This document shows positions 56,047 to 64,000 of a stretch of 64,000 nucleotides of DNA, piece after piece; the stretch's first letter is position 1, and each line of letters opens with the position of its first letter. The position numbers and the translations under genes were made by a program. Origin of the DNA: Emmonsiellopsis sp. PD_33 (taxonomy: Eukaryota; Ascomycota; Eurotiomycetes; Onygenales; Ajellomycetaceae); assembly GCA_032988165.1 (NCBI GenBank), contig JANTQF010000072.1:1-64000 (forward strand). Reading direction: 5' to 3'. The notes beneath the pieces were generated by a model. The model had not been told where the DNA came from and ran no database searches. It was given only the letters and a program-made list of their open reading frames with translations.

Positions 56047-59000
56047 ATGTCGTTACTTTTCAACTCCATCGCAGTCTTGAGCATGCGTGCATCTATCTAA
56101 TGCCGGTATAAGGGAGGGAAAAGTCAACAAATAACTTTTGTCTTTTTTTTGAGGCGACTTATGGTCAGGGTTCTTGCATCATGTTGTTGTAATTAGAACG
56201 ATATACAAAAATAACTCATGCAATTGTGATAGAATAATGGAAATTTTATACCATGCCAATTCGAAACGTACCGCAGCTATACCCTTGTTTATGTTCCAAG
56301 TGCTCATAGTCCCCGTCCAGACGGACACTTGGATGTACGATTTTTTTTATATATCTCATCGTTTCCCTCCGCTACAGTCATGGCATAGCCTTCTAGATCA
56401 ATCGTATACGGCACCCCGGCGCACAAGGGCATAATATGCATTGTCCCGCCCATCACATAGACGCAGTTCTAAAGCAAACAAACTCCCCACGATCGCAGTC
56501 ATCGTCATCCAAGACCCTATCTATCCCATCTATCACCCCTTGGCTCAAATAAGGTCAAATTCCGTAACCACCATGGACCTCAAGGAGAACTATCTGTAGC
56601 ATGGTTCCCCTCGGAACCCAAGCCTTAAAACGATACAGAACAAACCAACCCCTCCCCTTCCCCTTCCCGAGGTCGTGTATGAAACTACAATGAATAGTAG
56701 TATTTTCCTAGTAAACCCATCCTTCCTCCGTTTTACATCTTACCATTACCATTGCGTACATACGTACCACGCGCCTCGAAACGCAAGCGAAGTACCGATA
56801 CCAATACCCCCTCCCCTCGTCTTCAGTACCCATTACATCCTTACGTAGATACATACTGTACATCCACAGCCATCAAGCTCACATCCACTAGCGCGGAAAA
56901 GCAAACGAAAACCCAACTCCAAACACAATACAATCCTCGACCAATATCCTGTATCTAATAGCGATCTCCGAAACTCGCTTAGTACTCGTTAAAGTTTCAC
57001 CCCGGATCCCCAGGAGTTAGTCGTTCGATTGGTAAATTTGACTTAAGTCTCGTTTGCTATTTGCCGTGCATGGCGTTGCTGATAATCTCGGGCTGAGAAG
57101 CTGCATTCTCGCTCGGTTCTGGGGCAGGAAACAGGGGGGCGTGCAGGGACCAAGGGCTCTGGGGGGTGAAGATGGGAACGGTCCGCCTGCGGAAAGGATC
57201 TCGTTGATCGTCATTGCTTCGTTCGGTAAATATCACTTCATGTCAATGCATGCGATACAAGCATTGCGGTGGAGATATCCCCGTTGGGCCTATCATTAGA
57301 CGGGGAGTTTCTGATAGATGTGGGCAGTGTGGGCTATGATTTGGGACGTAATCATGGTGCATTCGCCTCTTCCAAACGGGCGTGAATGTGTAAGGGGAAT
57401 GCACTGTACCGCCCGTCCCAAACTTGGGAGTGTCGCCTCCCACAATTCGTGACTTTGAATAAACAATAGTGACTCGATCACCACCGCCGGTGTCCCTGCG
57501 GTCGGCCATGTAAGGGGCACCTATTGTGGGGGTAAGAGAAGCCTGAAGTTGGCCAGCGAGAAATAGCCTTTCAGGCACGGAATGAAGACTCGGCAAGTGC
57601 CCGGTTGATCGAGCTTCGGGGGCGATCTGCTTCTCGAAAGCCAATCGAAGCCCGCTTTCCTCTTCGAGGTGGTTGAGGCGACCAAAAGCTTCCTCCTGTT
57701 TTGCTTCCTCACTTACCGCTCTTACTTTTCTTGCCCTGCCCGGTTGGAAAACTAGGAACAGAAAGACTTTTGAACTCGAATTTAGCCGGAGAGAAAGAAC
57801 TATCCATGCAGATACGAGGAGTGATAGGGGGTGAGATCTTCGCGGTTGGTTGCCGGCCTTGCTGTGGCGTCACGCGTGTGATGTTCGGGCATGTAAATCA
57901 TTCCTTCTAGATATTCTAGGGCCCATGATTTGCGGGGGAGAATAGGCTATCACCATGAGGCGCGGCTTAGCGAGCTCTTGATTCCGTTTGGCATAGTTGT
58001 GCAAATCTCGTTCCATCTCGATTTCCGGGGTAAAGAGCGTTTTGGCTAAATATTCGATTTTACCAACGTAATATTGGTTATTTTTGTCGCGAGTTACCGT
58101 TTCCGCCCTCGAAAGTCGTCATGGGGTCAGGTTTGGTGATCATCATCTGTGTCTTGTTTCTTCCCCCATTGAACCCGGGGAGGAAACCAGCATTCTCGCG
58201 AAATCTATTTCTTGTGATAAAGAAAACAAATCGGACATTTTGAAAATCCAGTTTACCACATGCTTGAGCATTTGTGACTGTCCCTGTTTCGAGGTGTATT
58301 TTGAAGCTATTCGGGCGCGCTCCAGCTCCGCAATTCACATATCTCCAACGCGTGGAGTTTCCCCAGATTAAACTTTGTATTCCGTACTGTCCAGTCATAC
58401 CCAGATTCTTCTGTCAACGTTTGGTAACTCAAGGCATAGTACTGCAGCTAGGATCGTGGCCTACATTGTTGCGCACACGGGTGGTTTGCAAGTCCAATTG
58501 CCGAGCGCTGGCCAGCAGCCTCCTTGACCTGGATTATCCCAGACGTCAGGCCACTGACCCAAATCCTGTCATACCACAAATCTCCTGGATAAAATGCTCT
58601 CGAAGCATCGCGGAACCTGATGTCGGAACCTGATGTCGGAAACTCCGACTCGCATCCCCTGTTGTCGGATGTGCCGTGCGCAGCAATGGTTTGGAATCGC
58701 CAACCCGAGTTCCATATTCCAAGGCCAAAGCACGAAGAATGCAGGAGGAATTGCACCGTACCGGCACCGAGGCATGGCGTTTCGAAGACTCTTCCTTTTG
58801 CGGTTAAGATAAAGACATGGAGGTGGGAGCAAACTTTCCCACGTGTTGCGGGATGTGGGCCGGGCCGTCGCGTGTGCGGAGCCGATCTAAGCGCGTGGTC
58901 ACGACGTCAACCCGCGTCTATCCGTCCTGATCATATTGCGCCTGCTTTGCTTCATGTCTCCTTTCTTCTGCATATTGTCTTGACAGGACCAATTTGATAT

Positions 59001-62000
59001 GAAGAAGCATAAATGCAGGCCACCGTCCCGCAGACTAGAGTCCCCCCCGCGGAATCGCAATGCGTTGATTTAGAGAACGACCTGGGTGCTAGTAGCCATG
59101 AGTCAACAATTGCCGACTGGAATTCATCGCAGCTATTCTTAGACAGAATATGCTCCTCTATTAGGGTACGATATATTGCCCCACGCCTGGGCCATTTTCA
59201 TGTTCAAGGTCTAGGATCTGGTTCAAGAAGCCAAACAATGCACCTGCTGAGACACCTTGTTTGTGATTATTATGAAATTGAGCATGCAGCAGAAATTGCC
59301 GCTTGAGGCCAATTGTTGACATGCCCTCATTCTGATAGGTACACTGGACATTAAGATTTACCGAGTGTTAACTATCTGCATCGAACTGATCAGTTGGATT
59401 TGGCACTTCAACCTCTGGGGCTCGGGAAACACATTGGACCAATTTTTTATTTCGTTTGGCCATGACAACCTGATACTCAGAGATGATACCACTCACCGGA
59501 GAACTTTGGAGTTATGAAAATACGCCGTGGGGATCATCTTGAATTGTCGTATCCTTTGGTTCGTATGGCAAATGAATTTGAAAAGCAAAACTTGCTTGAC
59601 TGAGCTCGGCCGTCTGCGAAATCTCTCAAGCCCACAAGGTAATAAGAACAGTAAACTCCGAAAACACGCAACCCGCGAGCGCGGATTTAACAGTCAATGG
59701 AACCCCATGAATTTCTTCTCCAGCAGAGCGGCCCTTGCCATGCTCATATGATCCATCGACTCGACCGATATCCCCGGAGCCAATCGTCAAGCTTTATGGA
59801 ACCAAACCCAACACAATGGTCCTGGAATCAGTAGTGCCATTTAGTCTGATTCCAAAGCCATTTCCCAGCTGCGGCAGAGGGGCTTTGTTCTGGCTGGTTC
59901 GTCATGTGGCAAGGAAACCAGTCCCTGGGTTTATGTTGTTCTCGTTCCTCCGTATTATTGTGGGTGGAGGCCTAGGCCTCCAAACAACATTATTGACAGG
60001 GCAGATTTTGGACCTGTTACCAAAGCCTTTGCTCGCCGTTTCAAAGAGAAACAAAGTACATTACCCTTGCCCCATCCGCGTGGGATTGTGGTAATAAATA
60101 CCAGGGGCTTTGTGGTGGAGGCGAGCGCCGCAAATAGGCCACGGCGGCTCCCGTCTCGCGCCGAGTGGTTTTTATCAGACCCAGGACGACGGAGATTATC
60201 CCCATCGAACCCAAAAACAAGAGTCCACATCGTTGCGATAAGATGTGTGGAGTATTGTGGTTCCTACCTATTGCCTTTGGCAACTGAGCTATTTGCCCCC
60301 ATGGTCTCCATAGTTTCGATGTTACTACGGAATACTCCATACATACATAGGCTTGATTGTTGATTATCGGAGGATCCTTGAAGCTCCTTCCATATCCATA
60401 GCTCAAAGACGCCAGTTCTAGACGGAACAGGGACGGATACCGCCCTATCCGCCTCTTCAACACCTGATCGCTCCGCTCAAAAGCCCAAGGAATCGAGAAA
60501 TCCAATCACCAACAAACATTCCCACATAAAAACACACCGCACGATCACCAAAACCGCCATCACGACGGAGGCAGATAACTCGTGGAAAGAATCAGCCGCC
60601 CCATCGGCGGGGCCATCGCATCCCCACGCCACCGTCTCATCCCACGAAATTGGGGACCTCTCCACCAACTGCCGCAACCGCCGATTACAACACCACAGCC
60701 GGCTGTGGGGAGGAATCCTCGATTCCTGGGGACCTCGGACAGCGGTCCGTTGCCCTGGATTTGGGAGCGCCGGCCCTCTTTAGCGCAGCATTCCCGGCTT
60801 CCGCGCACGCTAGACCCACTCTTTCTGCTCCTTTATTTAGTTCGTTTCCTAACGGGAGGGAAAAAGGGGTAACCAAGGCCTTCATATTTTGTGCCTATCG
60901 TGGTGCTGAAAACTGGTTTTCCTCCAAATACCCGTCATATCACGCTATCAGATATTTACCGAACTCATCAGATCGACGGAGTGATAACGGTCATATTTAC
61001 CTGTATTCTTTTCGCCTCGTTATTTACTGAAGGTATTTTTCTCCCTGTGTACTTTACAGAGTGTACTGTACGTCACGTATGTCTGTACGTTATCGACGTC
61101 AATACTTCGTCGTATGTATCACTTGTGCTCCGTTTAAGTGTTCTTGTGTTAGTATTACAGATAGTGCCAACATGATTCTCCCTCGGTCCTTGAAAGAAGA
61201 AACTCGAAACTATTCTCAGTTTCGTGGTTTGGAAAGGTCTGGATGGCGCCCCTGCTGGGTTGCAGGAACCCGAGAAGCCTCTGGTGCATATTACCCACCT
61301 TCAAATCCACAGAAAAGGATCCAGCGTCTTCCCCAGGAACAAGACAGATACAGCGAGGAAAGACAAAGCGAGATAACATGCCCCGCCGTAACATCGGCTA
61401 TTCACCATTTATTACAAGAGCAAGTCGAAAGATACTCCAGACAGCCAGTACCTCACGCCTGCAGCGATACCGTGGTACTTTACTCCGTACTTCAAGACAA
61501 AATTTCACCGCGTATCAAAACCCCCATCAATAAATGACCGCCCCGTACGTCCTTGGAAAGGAAGGTAAAAATACCGCCCGCGAAAGCTGACGTCCCATGA
61601 TCAACCTGAAAATGTCAACAACTCCTCACATTGTCTCCTCTTTCGGCTTTGAACAAAACCGCGGGAGCCGACGCCTTGTTTGAATGGTGCAAGAGTGGCG
61701 CTTGGCCCCATCACTGACGAAGCGTTATTGTCTTTGGGCTTGAAGGAACGTCCCGTCCGGCCCTCTAGCGCGTCCCAGTAACCAGGTTCATGCATCGCTT
61801 CCCTGTTCCCCGGCAGCAAAGATGGGGGTGCGAGCCTGCGAGGAGGGCCCAATCTCGGTACAGGGCTCAGGACATCCCAGCCTCCCCCACACAGTCAGGA
61901 GGAGAAGAGTCAGGCAAATCTGACGGGTGACAGAGCCCTGGTATTGCTGCACAAGCCTTTTAGGTCTTATCCGTGCGTTTTCGGGGTGAGACAAGCCGTC

Positions 62001-62772
62001 GTTCAAGGATACACTGTCAAAGATGAAGAGCTATTTCGGCAGCTGAAGAACCTTTGTGCTCTCCTCCTCCAGCACGCAGCTGTGTACACCTTGGGGTTAT
62101 TCTTTACCCAATCTGGCAGGAGACTGGTCATGGCGAAGGGACATGTGGACTCCCTCGTCGCACAGCGCGGCCCGATGGCGGCCCGTGAAGAGGACCTCGC
62201 CTTGTGCAGCCGAGAAACACTCTCAGGATTGTAGTTTGGTCATAGTCCTCACCACCCAGAGAGGGGTTGCGGAGGAAAGTGCTCCGTTGATGAGCTATCC
62301 GCGCCCCACTCGCTTGTGCATCTGCTGGATGTTGCAGCCGGGTCGTACGTAAATCAGGGGAAACTCGCTCAGCGGAGCTTCCCTCCCCTTTCATGATTCA
62401 TGTCCCCGACATGGCAGAGAGAGCTGGAACCAGAGTAAAAATTCGAATGTGGGATGAATGGGCCTGGGGACGCCATGGTCTTCCATGTACCGAGGAAGAG
62501 GGGTGATGATAAGATGCGTGATTATCTTTGCATACATGGCATAATATGATAACGACGACGTTGATGCGCAGTTATGAACAGAGGAAGAAGTCTAGAGAAA
62601 GAAAGAAATAATGCCACTCTTGGTAGATAATCAGTAAGAACAACTATTGTTGTTCCATTCCTTTCTGATTTTGTAAGAGTCGTTCTTCTTAAATGTCGTC
62701 GTGTCGTCGGAATTATATATATAAAGCTTGCGCCCAACATCAGGAAGCATCAACTTCATCTCAACTTCACCG
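56047..62772. other. 6.7-kb region without a supported gene
   Basis: After the cct5 3' end (with a T run near 56340) no frame on either strand shows a known domain, a signal peptide or convincing splice logic. The best short frame is 59013-59306 plus (97 codons, starting MQATVPQTRVPPAE), still unrecognised. A 13-bp direct duplication (GGAACCTGATGTC) lies at about 58613-58638. Base composition is mixed and not strongly AT-rich, so no sign of repeat-induced point mutation is obvious by eye. I see no terminal repeats of a transposon. Confidence 0.5.
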
Positions 62773-63198
62773 TCACATCTCAACAACTGAAAAAATCCGG
62801 CTAACCTCGATGTGAATACACAAATAATGTCTATATAGTGGACCATACATAACATCCATCAATCTAGCCCTCCGTGCGTAATACCTCCCGTCAGGCGCCG
62901 CCGGCCACCGGCAGTCCGCATCATCGAAACCAACCATACCAATTGCCGCCTCAAACAACCTACCATGTACAGGTACATCCGATTAAGTCATGAGAGTAAA
63001 TTGTGATATCCATACGTCCTGGGCGCCGCCACCAAACCCCAGCCCTCGACGACAGCTTACGGGATCGAAATCTAGCCCAAGTGTCCTGGTGAAGAGGGGG
63101 GGCTGGTGCGTCCATCCATCCATCGGGAACAGACTGGAGCAGTCTGTCTGGACCCCGTGGATTTTGAGCTGGTCTGGTAGGCTCTGATTTTGGGGCAA
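62773..63198 (-). other. Doubtful gene fragment, two possible exons
   Basis: A minus-strand frame from 63198 (MPQNQSLPDQLKIHGVQTDC, ending FGGGAQDVWISQFTLM) is followed by a second frame that reads FEAAIGMVGFDDADCRWPAA then PDGRYYARRARLMDVMYGPL. An intron between them with acceptor GGTAG near 62960 is possible. The second part has protein-like composition and could be a real exon, but I recognise no family and cannot find a convincing full gene. It could be a relic or a short lineage-specific gene. Confidence 0.22.
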
Positions 63199-64000
63199 AG
63201 GAGAGGTGTGTACTTCTGATGGGGTAATTGGAGGATTGTGATTTTGACCATGATTTACTTCTTATTTTTTGGTCTGGGGGGCTTTTGGTTTGACACCTGA
63301 CGTGTGTTTGGGGACCTCCGTTCAGCCAGCCCTATCGGTCTGTCGGATTTTGGGAGATGGGCGTTGTTTAGAACAGGGCCGTTTGGGCGGGGGTTGGGCG
63401 GCGGGGGGCGTACCTGGGGTGGATTGCGACGAGGTTGTATGGAGGGATTTGTGGGGAGGTGAGAGATACGAAGTGTATCATGATGAAGAGATATTTGAAT
63501 ACCGACGATAGCCTTGTTGTAAGACAGTCATGTCTTTCACGTCTAGTTTTATGTTGACCGTAAGTGAAATGGTTATTTGTACATACCAGGATCACAGGTG
63601 TTGCGGTGTAGACGCCATAAAAATGGTATATAAAATACATAATTGGCCACAATGGCATGGATCTCCCTTATGCTTTCTTTTCAGTCCAAATAACAGTGTG
63701 AAATCTCATCGAGGAGGGAAGTAAAATACATAAAAAAAAAAAATTCGGTGCTGAAATCCCGTAAAAAATAAGGAGAGGGCTAGTTAGACATAAGGAATAG
63801 TGCGCAGAGTGACAGTTTCATGTTCACAGGATAATTCCACATGGTTAATCCACCACTTATATGAAACCCATTTGATAAAATTATCGATCTGATGACTGGA
63901 GCAAGGACGAGTATTAGCATAATCTTAGTACAACGCCTCTGAGATACTATGAAAGCAGCAACCCAAGCATACCAAGATTCCCCACCGGTATACTCCATGA
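63199..64000. other. Right end of window without a supported gene
   Basis: The last 800 bp include a G-rich stretch (63260-63460), a run of A at about 63732-63742 and no frame above 96 codons with recognisable content. Confidence 0.5.

Noticed and set aside
60582..61540. Several 80-158 codon frames in the distal gap as genes
   Set aside because: Overlapping frames on both strands, Arg/Pro/Ser-rich, without starts in good context or recognisable families.
1..64000. tRNA, rRNA or CRISPR features
   Set aside because: By eye I found no cloverleaf with a GGTTCRANNCC arm, no rRNA-like block and no regularly spaced repeats with unique spacers. A tRNA scan would settle the first.

Overview
This window looks like nuclear DNA of a filamentous ascomycete (Pezizomycotina). 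Eurotiomycetes is my best guess. The evidence is short introns (about 50-90 nt) with GT..AG borders and CTAAC/CTGAC-type branch points, dense genes on both strands, and protein families typical of these fungi (BYS1 domain, MARVEL family, secreted cysteine-rich proteins, Swf1, Rap1, HepA). I saw no bacterial operon, rRNA, tRNA, CRISPR array or intact transposon. All gene models were spliced by hand from protein logic and splice signals. No search was run.

Layout. (1) 0.2-3.0 kb: a divergent pair, a TTC36-like TPR protein (-) and 4-hydroxyphenylpyruvate dioxygenase (+), sharing one promoter. (2) 4.8-25.3 kb: a housekeeping block with a BTB/POZ protein (-), COX15 haem A synthase (+), a low-complexity Cys-rich nuclear-type protein (-), cytosolic lysyl-tRNA synthetase (-), a dynamin-family GTPase (-), a GMPPA-type mannose-1-phosphate guanylyltransferase homologue (+) and a MARVEL-like membrane protein (-). 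(3) 25.3-42 kb: a gene-poor accessory stretch rich in secreted products, with a BYS1-domain protein (-), a two-module BAS2-like cysteine-rich protein (-), a short-chain dehydrogenase (-), a 632-residue secreted protein with repeated C-terminal modules (-), a divergently transcribed HExxH metallopeptidase (+), and a PNPOx/ferredoxin-reductase fusion (+). (4) 42.4-56 kb: a second housekeeping block with a RING protein (+), a CTR86/ataxin-10 homologue (-), the palmitoyltransferase Swf1 (-), telomere protein Rap1 (+), heterochromatin protein HP1/HepA (-) and chaperonin CCT5 (+). (5) 56-64 kb: nearly 8 kb with no gene I can support, apart from one doubtful exon.

How it fits together. HPPD and TTC36 are functionally linked in mammals, so their shared promoter here suggests an old partnership in tyrosine breakdown. 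Rap1 and HP1 are convergent neighbours, both acting on silent chromatin. Swf1 and Rap1 share a 264-bp promoter with a perfect GATA palindrome and an E-box. The central secreted-protein stretch resembles a fungal effector or competition locus. Its divergent secreted-protein/metallopeptidase pair, separated by a promoter with four copies of a 17-bp tandem repeat, is the best candidate for an undescribed unit.
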